From: Bordetella genomosp. 8
Lineage (GTDB): Bacteria; Pseudomonadota; Gammaproteobacteria; Burkholderiales; Burkholderiaceae_B
Assembly: GCF_002119685.1 (NCBI RefSeq)
Contig: NZ_CP021108.1
Location: 3,162,001 to 3,226,000, forward strand
Direction: 5' to 3'
Length of the DNA stretch: 64,000 bases
Of the stretch, positions 53,241 to 63,971 are shown one piece after another (the first letter of the stretch is position 1; the number at the start of each line of letters is the position of its first letter). Below the pieces are notes generated by a model. That model was not told the origin of the DNA. It did no database searches and saw only the letters and a program-made list of their open reading frames with translations. Both the position numbers and the translations under genes were made by a program.

Positions 53241-53648
53241 TCACGAGCCGGCGCCTGTGCGGCCAGACGCATTGAAGTTTCGGACCGTGCCCTTGGCATT
53301 GAAGAAAATGTTCAGATCCCGATCGGTTTTCCGCTGCTGGGATTGCGCCGCCGCGCTGCCGAACGAACCGGCCATGCCGGACAGATACTTCGAGGCCTCG
53401 CCGAGATAATCCTTGCCGTTGATCTGGTCTTCGCTATACGACCAGTAATCGGCGCCATCCGGCTGCTCGTCCTTGTACCTGGGCTCGCCGAACATCTGCA
53501 GGACGTCGGCCTTGGTGGTCTTGTTGACGACCAGATGCTGCTTGAGATAGTTCATGCTCATTTTGTCCTCACCATTGCCGCCATTCATATTGGCGCAGGC
53601 AGCAAGGGTGGACAGCAGCAGTACAGCGATCAATCCGCGAAAAGACAT
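53241..53648 (-). CDS. BamE/SmpA-like outer-membrane lipoprotein
   Basis: 135 residues. Signal with lipobox LSTLAAC, Asn-Met-Asn-Gly-Gly linker, then a small alpha/beta domain (VVNKTTKADVLQMFGEP ... DYWSYSEDQ) like the BamE/SmpA fold, where the TKADVLxxFGxP motif recurs. It lacks the full-length BamE context and may be a stand-alone paralogue. AGGAG precedes the ATG. Upstream is AT-rich (53690-53755), with a TTACG-N5-CGTAA inverted repeat at 53708-53722. Confidence 0.8.
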   Translation of the reverse strand: MSFRGLIAVLLLSTLAACANMNGGNGEDKMSMNYLKQHLVVNKTTKADVLQMFGEPRYKDEQPDGADYWSYSEDQINGKDYLGEASKYLSGMAGSFGSAAAQSQQRKTDRDLNIFFNAKGTVRNFNASGRTGAGS

Positions 53649-53956
53649 GGATACTCCTGAGTAGGATTGGTCTGAGTCAAAAGCCGTCGCACTTTACTTA
53701 ATTCTTATTACGTTTTCCGTAACAGTCGTTAACTGAAAATTATTCAAAAATTCATGCGTGCCCGGATTCATCCTCGACAGGCCCCGGATCCGGCTCGACG
53801 CCGATCCGATAATCCGCAACGAACCTCGGCCAGTCCACCTGATCGAGAAAATCAGCCCGTTGCCCTCAGATCAACAATACCGACACGTCCCGATCATTGA
53901 CCGCGTCATGCCGGCCCCCGAACATGGCGGCCTCGCCCAGTACATCGGAGTCCAAC
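53649..53956. promoter_or_regulatory. Divergent spacer with AT-rich promoter-like patch
   Basis: 308 bp between the BamE-like and MlrC-like genes. About 53690-53755 is AT-rich and carries TTACG-TTTTC-CGTAA (53708-53722), a likely promoter or operator for the lipoprotein gene. The rest (53760-53940) is ordinary coding-like GC-rich sequence, but no open frame there shows homology I can recognise. Confidence 0.4.
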
Positions 53957-55439
53957 GTGTCAGCGCGCATCCTGATCGCCGGCTTTCAGCACGAAACCAA
54001 TACATTCGCGCCGGCCAAGGCCGGGTTTTCCAGCTTCGTCAACGGCGAAGGCCACCCTCCCCTGACGCGCGGCGAGGCGATATACGACCTGCGCGAAATC
54101 AACATCCCGATAGGCGGCTTCATCCAGGCCGCCCAGGACAGCGGCCTGCGGATGCTGCCGGTGATCTGGGCGGCGGCCAGTCCTTCGGCCCACGTCACGG
54201 AAGACGCCTACGAACGCATCGCCGGCGAGATCCTGGAGGCCGCCGCGCGCCTGAAGCCCGATGGCGTCTACCTGGACCTGCATGGCGCCATGGTGGCGGA
54301 GCACGCGGACGACGGCGAAGGCGTCCTGCTGGCACGTCTGCGCGATATCGTGGGCGCCGACGTGCCCATCGTGGCCTCGCTGGACCTGCACGCCAACGTC
54401 ACGCCCTTGATGCTGGCCAGCGCCACCGGCCTGGTGGCTTACCGCACCTATCCCCACGTCGATATGGCGGCCACGGGCGCCCGCGCCGAGGCCCTGCTGC
54501 AACGGGCCCTGCGGGGGCCGCTGCACCGCGCCGACCATCGCATTCCCTTCCTGATTCCGATCAACGGCATGTGCACCCTGGTGCAGCCCGCGCGGGGCAT
54601 GTACGAATACCTGGCCGAGCTGGAATCCGGCGCCGTCCATTCGCTGTCCTTCACGCCAGGATTTCCCGCCGCGGACTTTCCCGGCTGCGGCCCGGTAGTC
54701 TGGGGCTACGGCGACGACGCCGAAGCCGTCAGCGCCGCCGTCACGGCGCTGCGCGACCGCATGCTGGCCCAGGAAGCCGAATGGGCGGTGCCCCTGCTGA
54801 CACCCGATGACGCGGTACGGCGCGCGCTGGAACTATCGAGCGATGCGCGGCGGCCGGTCGTGATCGCCGACACCCAGGACAATCCCGGCGCGGGCGGCAC
54901 GTCCGACACCATGGGAATGGTGCGCGCGCTCCTGGCGCATGACGCGAGGGATGCGGCGGCAGGCTTGATCTGCGATCCCGAGGCCGCCGCTGCCGCGCAC
55001 CGCGCGGGAGTCGGCGCCCGCATCACGCTGGCGCTCGGCGGACGCTCCGGCACGCCGGGCGACACGCCGCTGCACGGCGAATACGAAGTCATGAACCTGT
55101 CCGCGGGCGACTGCCGCTACGACGGCCCCATGATGCACGGCATGTCCATCAATGTGGGACCGGTAGCCCTGCTGCGCATCCAGGGCGTATCCATCGCGGT
55201 CAGCAGCCAGAAGGCGCAGATGATCGACCGCAACCTGTATCGCATGGCCGGCATACAGCCCGAGGCCATGCGCATACTGGTCAACAAAAGCTCGGTGCAC
55301 TTCCGCGCCGATTTCCAACCCATCGCCGAGGCGATCCTGGTGGCGAAGGCGCCAGGGCCGATGCTGGCGGATCCAGCGGAACTGCCGTGGACCCGCCTTG
55401 CCCCCGGCATGCGCACGCGGCCGCTGGGCCAGCCCATGG

Positions 55440-55462
<23 letters not shown>
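53957..55462 (+). CDS. M81 family metallopeptidase, microcystinase C (MlrC)-like
   Basis: 501 residues from a GTG at 53957 (CGGAG 7 nt upstream). RILIAGFQHETNTFAP is the hallmark opening. LDLHGAMVAEHADDGEG and SLDLHANVTPLM hold the zinc-binding Asp/His residues. IADTQDNPGAGGTSDTMGMVRALL is the C-terminal-domain signature. MlrC homologues hydrolyse peptide or amide bonds of small unusual compounds; only the microcystin role is established. Its 3' end overlaps the convergent dehydrogenase gene by 23 bp. Confidence 0.9.
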
Positions 55463-56525
<1,063 letters not shown>

Positions 56526-56546
56526 TCGATTGCTCCGTTGTTCGCG

Positions 56547-57422
56547 TCAGCTTCGCGGCAGCCCGTAGCGGGCGGCACGCGCGTTGTGGGCGTCGTAGCC
56601 CAGGAGGCCGTCCAGCGGCGCGGACATCGGGTGCGACCCAGGGTTCGACCCCGGCTGCGACGCCGCGGGAAGATGCTTTCGATCGGCGAACGCTTCCAGT
56701 GCCTGCCCGACCGACGTGTATGCCGCATGCAGGCACAGGTCGTGGTAGACCACCAGGTTGGCGCCGGCCTCCTCTTCGTCCATGACCGAGGCGGGCGGCC
56801 GATGCACCAACACCACCTTGCCCGCCAACCGCTCGCGCACCCCCTTCAATGTGGCGGCCCCCATATGGCTCGGCATCACCGCATCGGCGCCTGCTTCGCC
56901 GTAATCCCGCATGCGCGCCACGGCATCGTCCAGATCGCCGTTCGCCCACATGGCATCGGTGCGCGCGATGATCTGGAAATCCGGGTCGGTACGCGCATCG
57001 AGCGCCGCTTCGATCTTCGCCACCATCTCGGGCGTGGAAAGTATCCGCCGCGGCCTGTCGGTATGCTTGCCGCTGACGTGGTCCTCGATGTGTATCGCGC
57101 TGACCCCGGTACCTTCCAGCACCTGGATGGCGTGGCGTATGCCGGCGGCATCGAAGAAGCCGTTTTCCGCGTCGGCGATCACGGGCACGTCGACCGCCGC
57201 GCACACCGACCGCAGCCGCGCGGCCAGGGTGGTCAGGTCCAGCAGGCCCACATCCGGCAGGCCCAGCGTGGCGCAGACGGCATAGCTGCCCAGGTAGACG
57301 GCCGGAAAACCGGCCTGCTGCACCTGCCTGGCGGACAAGGCGTCGAAGGCGCCCGGCGCCGCGACGATGGAAGGACCAGCCAGCAAGCCTTTCAGGCGCT
57401 GGCGCAACAGTGATGCTTTCAA
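56547..57422 (-). CDS. Isocitrate lyase/PEP mutase superfamily protein without the lyase Cys motif
   Basis: 291 residues. PGAFDALSARQVQQAGFPAVYLGS and PVIADAENGFF (metal-binding Asp/Glu) are superfamily blocks, and ARTDAMWAN is the strand-5 motif. The gating loop that reads KKCGH-like in lyases is EDHVSGKHTDRPRR here, without Cys, so it is not a standard 2-methylisocitrate lyase. Oxaloacetate hydrolase or decarboxylase and dimethylmalate lyase are alternatives. The C-terminal 35 residues (SQPGSNPGSHPMSAP) are low complexity. It lies between amidase and dehydrogenase genes. Confidence 0.87.
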   Translation of the reverse strand: MKASLLRQRLKGLLAGPSIVAAPGAFDALSARQVQQAGFPAVYLGSYAVCATLGLPDVGLLDLTTLAARLRSVCAAVDVPVIADAENGFFDAAGIRHAIQVLEGTGVSAIHIEDHVSGKHTDRPRRILSTPEMVAKIEAALDARTDPDFQIIARTDAMWANGDLDDAVARMRDYGEAGADAVMPSHMGAATLKGVRERLAGKVVLVHRPPASVMDEEEAGANLVVYHDLCLHAAYTSVGQALEAFADRKHLPAASQPGSNPGSHPMSAPLDGLLGYDAHNARAARYGLPRS

Positions 57423-57462
57423 GAGAACTCCCAGTTGGCGATAGTGCGGCCGCGTGCGGGGA

Positions 57463-58875
57463 TCACGCGGCCATGGTGGCGATCATGTCGTCCAGCAGCA
57501 TGTCGTCATGGCCCCGACGTCCGATGATCTGCAGGCCGACGGGCAGGCCGCCGACCAGGCCGGCCGGCATGCTGATGACCGGGCCACCCACCAGGTTCCA
57601 GGCCTTGGTCAGGCTGAGCAGAAGTTCGCGGGTCGGGACCTCGATATTGCCGACGCGGGTGCCGCGCTCGTCCAGCGCGGGCGCTGGAACGGGAACGGCG
57701 GGCATGAGCAGGACGTCGTAGTGCAGGAACAGCTCGTCCATCGCCGCCCTGAGGCCGACGGCCTCCCGTTGCGCGCGCACATACTCCCAGCCCGACACGC
57801 CGCCGGCCGCTTCCAGGCGCTGGCGCACTTCGGGGTCGAACTTCCCGGGCTCCCGGGCAAGACGTTCCGCGTGCGTTTCGTAGGCCTCGGCCTGCTGAAT
57901 GACGAGCATGCAGCGATGCAGCGCGGCGGCGTGGCCGGCGACGACGGCGGCGGCGTCCACGAGGCCGCCGCGACCCGTATCGGACGACAGCCCCGCCACG
58001 CCGCCGAACCAGCGCGTCGCCGCGTCCGCGGCCTGGCGCATCACGGCAGGGTCCACCGGCCCGAAGCCGCCGTCGCCCAGCCATGCGGCGCGCGGCCGCC
58101 GGCGCGACGATGCGTCGGGCGGCGACCCTGTCCGGTAGGCTACCGACTTGTCGCCGCGCAACGCGCGCAACAGCAGCGCGGCATCTTCCACCGAACCCGC
58201 GATCGCGCCGACGTGGTCGAGCGTCGTCGACACCGGAAACACGCCCTGGGTCGCGACCGCGCCATGACTGGGCTTCAGGCCCACCACCCCGCACAGGGCG
58301 GCCGGAATGCGGATGGACCCACCGGTGTCGGTGCCCACCGCGAGCGGCACCATGCCGGCGGCCACCGCGGCGGCGCTGCCAGCGCTGGAACCTCCCGTCA
58401 TGCGCCCGATATCCCATGGATTGCGCGCCGCGCCTTGAAGGGAACGGTCGCCCGTCGATCCGTACGCGAACTCATGCGTGAGTGTCTTGCCCACGACAAT
58501 GGCGCCCGCATCGCGCAGATTGCGTATGCACGCGGCATCGGCGGCAGGCATCCAGCCCGCATAGTGCGCGGATCCGTAGGTCGTCGCGAGACCCAGCGTG
58601 TCGATATTGTCTTTCACCGCCACGGGTATGCCGTGAAGCGGGCCCGCGTCGTCGCCGGCAGCCAGGCGCTCGTCCGCCGCGCGGGCCTGCCGCAGCGCAT
58701 GATCGCCATCCACGCAGGTCCAGGCGTTCAGGTCGAAGCGAGCGCCGCGGATGGCCTCCAGTACTTCGCCGACCAGCTCGACGCTGGACGTCTCGCGGCG
58801 GCGCAGGCGTGCGGCCAGTTCCGCCACGCTCAGGCCGGCGAAGTAAGCCGCGTGCGGAGGTATCAGTGCGCGCAT
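57463..58875 (-). CDS. Amidase signature family hydrolase
   Basis: 470 residues. Ser-cisSer-Lys triad: [12 protein letters not shown] (Lys), [17 protein letters not shown] (cis-Ser) and [13 protein letters not shown] (Ser nucleophile). The start at 58875 is chosen because earlier in-frame sequence is antisense-like and non-homologous; the ribosome site is weak. It lies 13 bp after the Bug receptor gene, so receptor, amidase, PEP-mutase-like and dehydrogenase genes form a likely four-gene operon: amide hydrolysis followed by C-C cleavage and oxidation. Confidence 0.92.
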   Translation of the reverse strand: MRALIPPHAAYFAGLSVAELAARLRRRETSSVELVGEVLEAIRGARFDLNAWTCVDGDHALRQARAADERLAAGDDAGPLHGIPVAVKDNIDTLGLATTYGSAHYAGWMPAADAACIRNLRDAGAIVVGKTLTHEFAYGSTGDRSLQGAARNPWDIGRMTGGSSAGSAAAVAAGMVPLAVGTDTGGSIRIPAALCGVVGLKPSHGAVATQGVFPVSTTLDHVGAIAGSVEDAALLLRALRGDKSVAYRTGSPPDASSRRRPRAAWLGDGGFGPVDPAVMRQAADAATRWFGGVAGLSSDTGRGGLVDAAAVVAGHAAALHRCMLVIQQAEAYETHAERLAREPGKFDPEVRQRLEAAGGVSGWEYVRAQREAVGLRAAMDELFLHYDVLLMPAVPVPAPALDERGTRVGNIEVPTRELLLSLTKAWNLVGGPVISMPAGLVGGLPVGLQIIGRRGHDDMLLDDMIATMAA

Positions 58876-58888
58876 GTCAGGGTGGCCA

Positions 58889-59860
58889 TCAATCCACGTG
58901 CGCGCCCGACTGCTTGACCAGGGCGCCCCAGCGCTGGATTTCCTGGCCGACGAAGGTCTTGAACTGCGCCACGGAGCCTCCTGCCGGCTCCGCATACATG
59001 AAGGCCAGCTTCTCGCGCACGGTGGGCTCGCGCAGGATGTCGTTGAGGGTGCCGTTGAGTTTCTCGACCACGGCATCCGGAGTATGCGCGGGAACGAACA
59101 AGCCGTACCACGATGTCACCTCATAACCCGGCACCGTATCGGCCACGGTGGGCAGGTCCGGCGCGAATGCCTGGCGCTGCACGCTGGAGACCGCCAGGCC
59201 GCGCACCTTGCCGCTCTTCACATACGGATAGATGGACGGCGCGTTGTCGAACATCACGTCGACCTGGCCGGCCATCATGTCCGTGAGCGCGGGCGCGCTG
59301 CCCTTGTACGGGACGTGGGTCATCTTGATGCCGGTCATCGACGCGAACAGTTCTCCCGCCAGATGGGTCGACGAACCGGAACCCGACGAAGCGAAATTGA
59401 TCGCGCCGGGATGCGCCTTGGCGTAGGCGATGAATTCGCCGATGTTGTTCACCGGCAGCTTGGGACTCACCGCAACGACGTTCGGAAAGCGCGACAGCAG
59501 GGCCACCGGCGCAAGGTCGCGCTCCAGGTCATAGGTCAGGTTCTTGTACAGCGTCATGTTGGTGGCCGTGGCGTTCGAACCCAGGAACATCACATAGCCG
59601 TCCGGCGCCGCGCGCGACACGTAGGTGGCCGCGATATTGCCGCTGGCGCCCGGCTTGTTTTCCACGATGACCGGCTGTTTCAGCCTGGCGCCGAGCTCCT
59701 GCGCGAACAGGCGCGCGATCGAATCGGCCGACCCGCCCGGCACGTAGCCGACGATGAGCCGCAATGGCTTTTCCGGAAATTCCGCCCAGGCGGCATGAGC
59801 CAGCGTCAGGCTGCAGGTGGCCAGGAGTACACCCAGGCCGCGTTTGATGCGCAGGTACAT
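58889..59860 (-). CDS. Bug/TctC-type solute receptor (8 of 9)
   Basis: 323 residues. Signal peptide to about residue 26 (LAHAAWAEFPEKP), LRLIVGYVPGGSADSIARLF, GASGNIAATYVSRAAPDGYVM, and THVPYKGS. AAGGGGAA precedes the ATG at 59860. First gene of the operon running through the amidase to the tartrate/D-malate-type dehydrogenase, divergent from a LysR gene. Confidence 0.95.
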   Translation of the reverse strand: MYLRIKRGLGVLLATCSLTLAHAAWAEFPEKPLRLIVGYVPGGSADSIARLFAQELGARLKQPVIVENKPGASGNIAATYVSRAAPDGYVMFLGSNATATNMTLYKNLTYDLERDLAPVALLSRFPNVVAVSPKLPVNNIGEFIAYAKAHPGAINFASSGSGSSTHLAGELFASMTGIKMTHVPYKGSAPALTDMMAGQVDVMFDNAPSIYPYVKSGKVRGLAVSSVQRQAFAPDLPTVADTVPGYEVTSWYGLFVPAHTPDAVVEKLNGTLNDILREPTVREKLAFMYAEPAGGSVAQFKTFVGQEIQRWGALVKQSGAHVD

Positions 59861-59952
59861 CTGCTTCCCCTTGAGAGCGTTCAGGTGCTTGAAGACGTGT
59901 GTAGTATTGCGGACGCGAATACAGCGAACAATGATCACGTTGATATAATTTC

Positions 59953-59969
59953 GTTGCTTTTTAGGCAAC
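59953..59969. promoter_or_regulatory. GTTGC-N7-GCAAC inverted repeat in Bug/LysR divergent spacer
   Basis: In the 126-bp spacer 59861-59986 the inverted repeat GTTGC-TTTTTAG-GCAAC is 18 bp upstream of the LysR ATG. The 17-bp size and symmetry fit a LysR-type recognition site used for autoregulation and control of the divergent receptor operon. A TATAAT-like box (59944-59949) precedes it. Confidence 0.5.
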
Positions 59970-59986
59970 ATCGATCTGGAGATGCC

Positions 59987-61000
59987 ATGTTGCGTGCCAC
60001 TGGCTTGAGCGAGCGCCGCCTGCGCTACTTCCATGCGGTCGTGACCGTGGGCTCGGTACGCGGCGCGGCCGACAGCCTGGACGTCGAACCGTCCGTGGTC
60101 AGCCGCCAGGTGCAACTGCTGGAAGAAGAGTTGGGAACGCAGCTGCTCGAACGCCGCGGCCGCGGCGTGGCGCCCACGGAGGCCGCCGAGCTGCTGCTGG
60201 CGCATTGCCGGGAACGCTGGTCGGGCGAAGAGACGCTGCTGGCGCAGCTGGCCCAGCTCAATGGGCTGCAGCGCGGCCACGTCAGGATCGCGCTTGGCGA
60301 AGGCGCCATGGAACACGTCATGGACGCGGTCATCGATCCCTTCTGCCGCAAGTACCCCAGCATCGAAATCACGCTGACGCTGGCGGGCGCGGTGGATACC
60401 GTGCGCATGGTGGCGGAAGACCGCGCGCACATGGGCGTGGCCCTCGCCCCACCCAACGATCCCGCGATCGAGATCGTGGCGTCCTGCCCATTGCCCATCT
60501 GCATCGTCGTGAGCCCGGACCATCCGCTGGCCGCCATGCGCGCGCCGCTGATGCTGCGCGACGCCCTGGCCCACGCCGTCGGCATGATGACGGTGGTCTT
60601 CGGCCAGCGGCAACTGATCGACGCCGCCGCGGAAGTCGAGCACGTCACGGCATCGCCCATGTTCTCGACCAATTCCATCGCGGCGCTCAAGCGCTATGCG
60701 GTCGCCGGCCATGGGGCCGTATTGTTGTCGGCCACGGCGGTGCAGGAAGAAATCCGCGCCGGCAAGCTGGTGGCGATCCGCACCCGCAACCCCGTCCTGG
60801 AATCGGCGCGCATGTGCCTGTTCATCCGCCAGCGCAAGAGCCTGCCGCCCGCGGTCGCAGAATTCGTGTCCATGCTGCGCGCCGGATCGCTGTTCGGCTC
60901 GCACGATCAGGCCGGCAAGCGCGCCTCCGGCTCGACGCCCAAGCGCCAGCGCGCTGCCTCGGTCACTTCCCGTTCTGCCCCATCTGGCGAGCGTCGATGA
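59987..61000 (+). CDS. LysR-type transcriptional regulator
   Basis: 337 residues. RRLRYFHAVVTVGSVRGAADSLDVEPSVVSRQVQLLEEELG is the HTH, and RGHVRIALGEGAMEHVMDAV begins the effector domain. About 30 extra Ser/Arg/Lys-rich residues follow the effector domain (KRASGSTPKRQRAAS). The 3' end overlaps the convergent Bug gene by 38 bp. GGAG precedes the ATG. Divergent from Bug receptor 8. Confidence 0.93.
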   Translation: MLRATGLSERRLRYFHAVVTVGSVRGAADSLDVEPSVVSRQVQLLEEELGTQLLERRGRGVAPTEAAELLLAHCRERWSGEETLLAQLAQLNGLQRGHVRIALGEGAMEHVMDAVIDPFCRKYPSIEITLTLAGAVDTVRMVAEDRAHMGVALAPPNDPAIEIVASCPLPICIVVSPDHPLAAMRAPLMLRDALAHAVGMMTVVFGQRQLIDAAAEVEHVTASPMFSTNSIAALKRYAVAGHGAVLLSATAVQEEIRAGKLVAIRTRNPVLESARMCLFIRQRKSLPPAVAEFVSMLRAGSLFGSHDQAGKRASGSTPKRQRAASVTSRSAPSGERR

Positions 61001-61949
61001 AAGCCGATTCCTTCTTCAGTTGATCGGCCAGGAAGGTCTTGAATTGTTCTGGCGATTGCGGTGGCGCTGGGAAGATGTACGCTTCGGCAAAGCGCTGCAG
61101 CAGCTTGGGGTCCTTGAGGCTTTCCTCTATCCGCGCCGACAGCACCTGCAATCGATCCGCGGGTAGACCAGCCGGCGCCACCACGCCGTACCAGGACGTC
61201 GTGCCCATGTCGGGCAGGCCCAGTTCCGCGAACGTCGGGGTATCGGGCAAGGCCGGCAGGCGGCTGGACCAGGCCACCGCCAGGGGCTTCAGCTTGCCCG
61301 AGGCAAAATGCGCGGCAAACAGCGGATAGATGTCCATCATCATGTCCAGCGAGCCGGCCAGCAGATCGGTGGAGGCAGGCCCCGAACCGCGGTAAGGCAC
61401 GTGGACGATATTCGTGCGAAGCTGATCGTTCAGATGCTCCAGCATGACGTGGCCGAAGGAACACGGGCCGGCGGTGCCCAGGTTGTACTTGTCCGAACCG
61501 TTCGCCAGCACCTTGCGAAAGTCCTGGAAGTTGTCGGCCGGAAAACCTTGCCTGACCACCAGGATGTTGGGCATGTTGCCTACGAGCGCAACCGGCGTGA
61601 AGCTCTTGATCGGGTCGTAGGGCAACCGCTTGTTGCATGAGGGATTCACCACATGGGTGGAGATGGTCGCCAGGCCGATGGTGTAGCCATCGGGCTTGCT
61701 GTTGGCGATCAATTGCGAACCGATCGCGCCCCCTGCCCCGCCCTTGTTTTCGACGATGACGGTCTGGCCGAGTTTCTTGCCCAGGGTGTCGGCGATGATG
61801 CGGCCCAGGATATCCGTCGGGCCGCCCACCTCGAAGGGAACGACGAGCGTGATCGGGCGGTCCGGATAATCGGCTGCCGCCGGACTGGCGAATGGCATGG
61901 CCAGGGCCGCCAGCGCGGCGGTCCAGGCAAAGCGTCGAGCGTATTTCAT
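60963..61949 (-). CDS. Bug/TctC-type solute receptor (9 of 9)
   Basis: 328 residues. Signal peptide to about residue 26 (ASPAAADYPDRP), ITLVVPFEVGGPTDILGRI, GAGGAIGSQLIANSKPDGYTI, and VHVPYRGSG. Two Cys (Cys138-region NPSCNKR and GPCSFGH) are unusual for the family. AAGGGGAA precedes the ATG. Its end overlaps the convergent LysR gene. It follows a hydrolase gene by 47 bp on the same strand, so it is probably the last gene of the unit starting at the LigI-like gene. Confidence 0.94.
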   Translation of the reverse strand: MKYARRFAWTAALAALAMPFASPAAADYPDRPITLVVPFEVGGPTDILGRIIADTLGKKLGQTVIVENKGGAGGAIGSQLIANSKPDGYTIGLATISTHVVNPSCNKRLPYDPIKSFTPVALVGNMPNILVVRQGFPADNFQDFRKVLANGSDKYNLGTAGPCSFGHVMLEHLNDQLRTNIVHVPYRGSGPASTDLLAGSLDMMMDIYPLFAAHFASGKLKPLAVAWSSRLPALPDTPTFAELGLPDMGTTSWYGVVAPAGLPADRLQVLSARIEESLKDPKLLQRFAEAYIFPAPPQSPEQFKTFLADQLKKESAFIDARQMGQNGK

Positions 61950-61996
61950 GTTTTCCCCTTGTCGTACCGCGCGAGGGCGGCGGATCTACATACGGC

Positions 61997-62965
61997 TCAC
62001 GGCGCGCGGTTCGCGGACGGCCCCGTCGGCAGTTGCTCCCGCATCCAGGCCACCACCCGCGGCACGTACACCTGTTGCGTGGGATGGGCCGGATCGATCC
62101 AGTCCAGGTGGCCGGCATCCTCGACCGCGATCAGCGTCTTGGGCGCCTGCGCCTGGTCGTAGAGCTGCTGCGCGTGCGCGAACGGAAACTCGTGGTCGAG
62201 CCGGGAATGGATCACCAGCAGCGGCCGCGGCGCGATGCGGTGGACCTGCGCATCGGGCGCGAAGTCGTAGAGCGCGTCCATCGATTCGATGGTGATCTCG
62301 CTGGGTATCCCCAGTTTGGCGGGGTCGGCGGCGCGTTCCGCGCCCACCGCCGCCACCAGGCTGTCCAGCCAACCCTGATGTTGATGGTCCGACGCCTGCG
62401 TCTCGTTGTCGCGCCCGAGGATCTCCGCGCGCGGCAACCGGCCGGTCTCGCCCGTCATGACCCGGCGCACGCGATCCATGCGTATTTCCTCCTGCCGCCG
62501 CGACCACGCCTGGTCCGTCATCCCGACGCGTCCGTAGCACCGGCCGTTGGCCACGCCGCTCGCGCACACCACGGCCTGGACACGGTCGTCTTCCGCCGCG
62601 GCCGTTACCGCCACGCCTCCGCCCAAGCCCCAGCCCAGCAGCCCGATACGCGCGGGATCGACTTCAGGCTGGCATTGCAGCAAGGTCAAGGCGTTCCTGA
62701 CGTCCCTGACCTCTTCCTGCGGAATGATGCGGCCGGGCGTGCCCTGGCTTTCGCCCAGGTTGCGATAGTCGAACACCATGCAGACATAGCCCGCCTCCAG
62801 GAAGTGAGGCGTCCAGCGGGACGGCACCCACTCCTTGATCGCGAAACGGCCATGGCAGATCAGCACCGCCGGACGTTTTTCGCCTTCTCGATAATCCGGC
62901 GGCAGGCTTACCGTGCCGGCGAGTTGAAATCCATCGCTGTAGAACCTGACCGACCGCTGCGACAT
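61997..62965 (-). CDS. Alpha/beta hydrolase (dienelactone hydrolase-like) with Gly at the nucleophile site
   Basis: 322 residues. The fold is clear: VLICHGRFAIKEW, MVFDYRNLGESQGTPG, VIHSRLDHEFP with the acid Asp, and DAGHLDW with the His. The nucleophile elbow, normally GxSxG, is GWGLGGG: residue 113 is Gly, coded GGC, one base from Ser AGC. No alternative nucleophile is obvious in the elbow. Start at 62965 by homology. It lies between a LigI-like gene (19 bp upstream) and Bug receptor 9. Confidence 0.85.
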   Translation of the reverse strand: MSQRSVRFYSDGFQLAGTVSLPPDYREGEKRPAVLICHGRFAIKEWVPSRWTPHFLEAGYVCMVFDYRNLGESQGTPGRIIPQEEVRDVRNALTLLQCQPEVDPARIGLLGWGLGGGVAVTAAAEDDRVQAVVCASGVANGRCYGRVGMTDQAWSRRQEEIRMDRVRRVMTGETGRLPRAEILGRDNETQASDHQHQGWLDSLVAAVGAERAADPAKLGIPSEITIESMDALYDFAPDAQVHRIAPRPLLVIHSRLDHEFPFAHAQQLYDQAQAPKTLIAVEDAGHLDWIDPAHPTQQVYVPRVVAWMREQLPTGPSANRAP

Positions 62966-62984
62966 ATCGTTGATTCCCGTCAGT

Positions 62985-63881
62985 TTAGAAATAGAGTTGC
63001 CTGGGGTTGTCCACCAGGATCCGGCGCACCGTGGCCTCGTCGGGACACCATGCGGACAAGCCGTCCAGCAACGCCGCCGTGTCGGGCATGTAGCGAAACA
63101 GGCCCACGTGCGGCCAGTCGCTGCCCCACACCAGCCTGTCCGGCGCGGCACGTATCAGCGCGCCGGCGATCGGCGCGACGTCGTCGATGTGATCCTCGCG
63201 TGGCGACAGCCGGTAGGGGCCGGACAGCTTCACATACGTCCGGTCCGCTTCCAGCCGCCGCAGCAGCATCCGGAAACCGGGCCAGTCCGTGCCCAGCTCC
63301 GCCGGGAAGTGGCCCATGTGATCCAGCACGACGGGGACGGGCAGGCGATCCAGCCGCGACGCGATATCGGGCAGCGTGCGCAGGTCCGCCAGCAGCTGCG
63401 CATGCCAGCCGAATCCGGCCACCCGCGACGCCGTGCGTTCCAGGGTCTCCAGGCCGGGCCCGCCAGGAAACAGAAGGTTGATGCGAAAGCCGCGCACCCC
63501 CGCGTCGTGCAAGGCCGCGATGCTTCCATCGTCGACGTCCGCATCCAGCACCGCGACGCCCCGCCATGCCGGCCCCCGCGATCGCAAGGCATCGACGAGC
63601 AGGCTGTTGTCCGTGCCGCACGCGCTCGGCTGCACCAGGACGCCATGCGCCAGGCCCAGCACGCGCAGCAGGTCCGCATAGGCGCCGGGCGTATGCTCCT
63701 CGGGCGTGTACGCCCGGTCCCGCACCAGGGGGTAACGATCGAAGGGCCCCAGCACATGCGCGTGACAGTCCCAGGATCCCGCCGGTGCCTGCATGGCCGG
63801 CGTCGCCGTCGACAACGGCGCGAGGCAGCGTGGCGCCGCACGCGCGTCCGGCGTCGATAGCTCGTCGAATTGTTCGTCCAT
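62985..63881 (-). CDS. LigI-like amidohydrolase (2-pyrone-4,6-dicarboxylate lactonase family)
   Basis: 298 residues. WDCHAHVLGPFDRYP has the His pair, VVLDHMGHFP the strand-5 His, and VWGSDWPHVG keeps the strand-8 Asp. Similar in length and plan to the product of 42055-42954 but with the intact Asp. AGGTGGG precedes the ATG at 63881. It leads the unit with the Gly-elbow hydrolase and Bug receptor 9. Likely substrate class: lactone or cyclic carboxylate. Confidence 0.9.
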   Translation of the reverse strand: MDEQFDELSTPDARAAPRCLAPLSTATPAMQAPAGSWDCHAHVLGPFDRYPLVRDRAYTPEEHTPGAYADLLRVLGLAHGVLVQPSACGTDNSLLVDALRSRGPAWRGVAVLDADVDDGSIAALHDAGVRGFRINLLFPGGPGLETLERTASRVAGFGWHAQLLADLRTLPDIASRLDRLPVPVVLDHMGHFPAELGTDWPGFRMLLRRLEADRTYVKLSGPYRLSPREDHIDDVAPIAGALIRAAPDRLVWGSDWPHVGLFRYMPDTAALLDGLSAWCPDEATVRRILVDNPRQLYF

Positions 63882-63933
63882 GGCCCACCTGATCTTTCCA
63901 GGCTCGATTGTGGCGAGTATTCTGCGAAAGAAA

Positions 63934-63966
63934 AACCGCATGGCGTTCTATATCAGCTATGCGGTT
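63934..63966. promoter_or_regulatory. AACCGCAT-N17-ATGCGGTT inverted repeat at window end
   Basis: Perfect 8-bp arms at 63934-63941 and 63959-63966 lie 53 bp upstream of the LigI-like start, as expected of an operator. The last 29 bases may begin a divergent plus-strand gene (ATG at 63972, or 63993 with AAGG nearby), too short to identify. Confidence 0.45.
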
Positions 63967-63971
63967 CTTCT

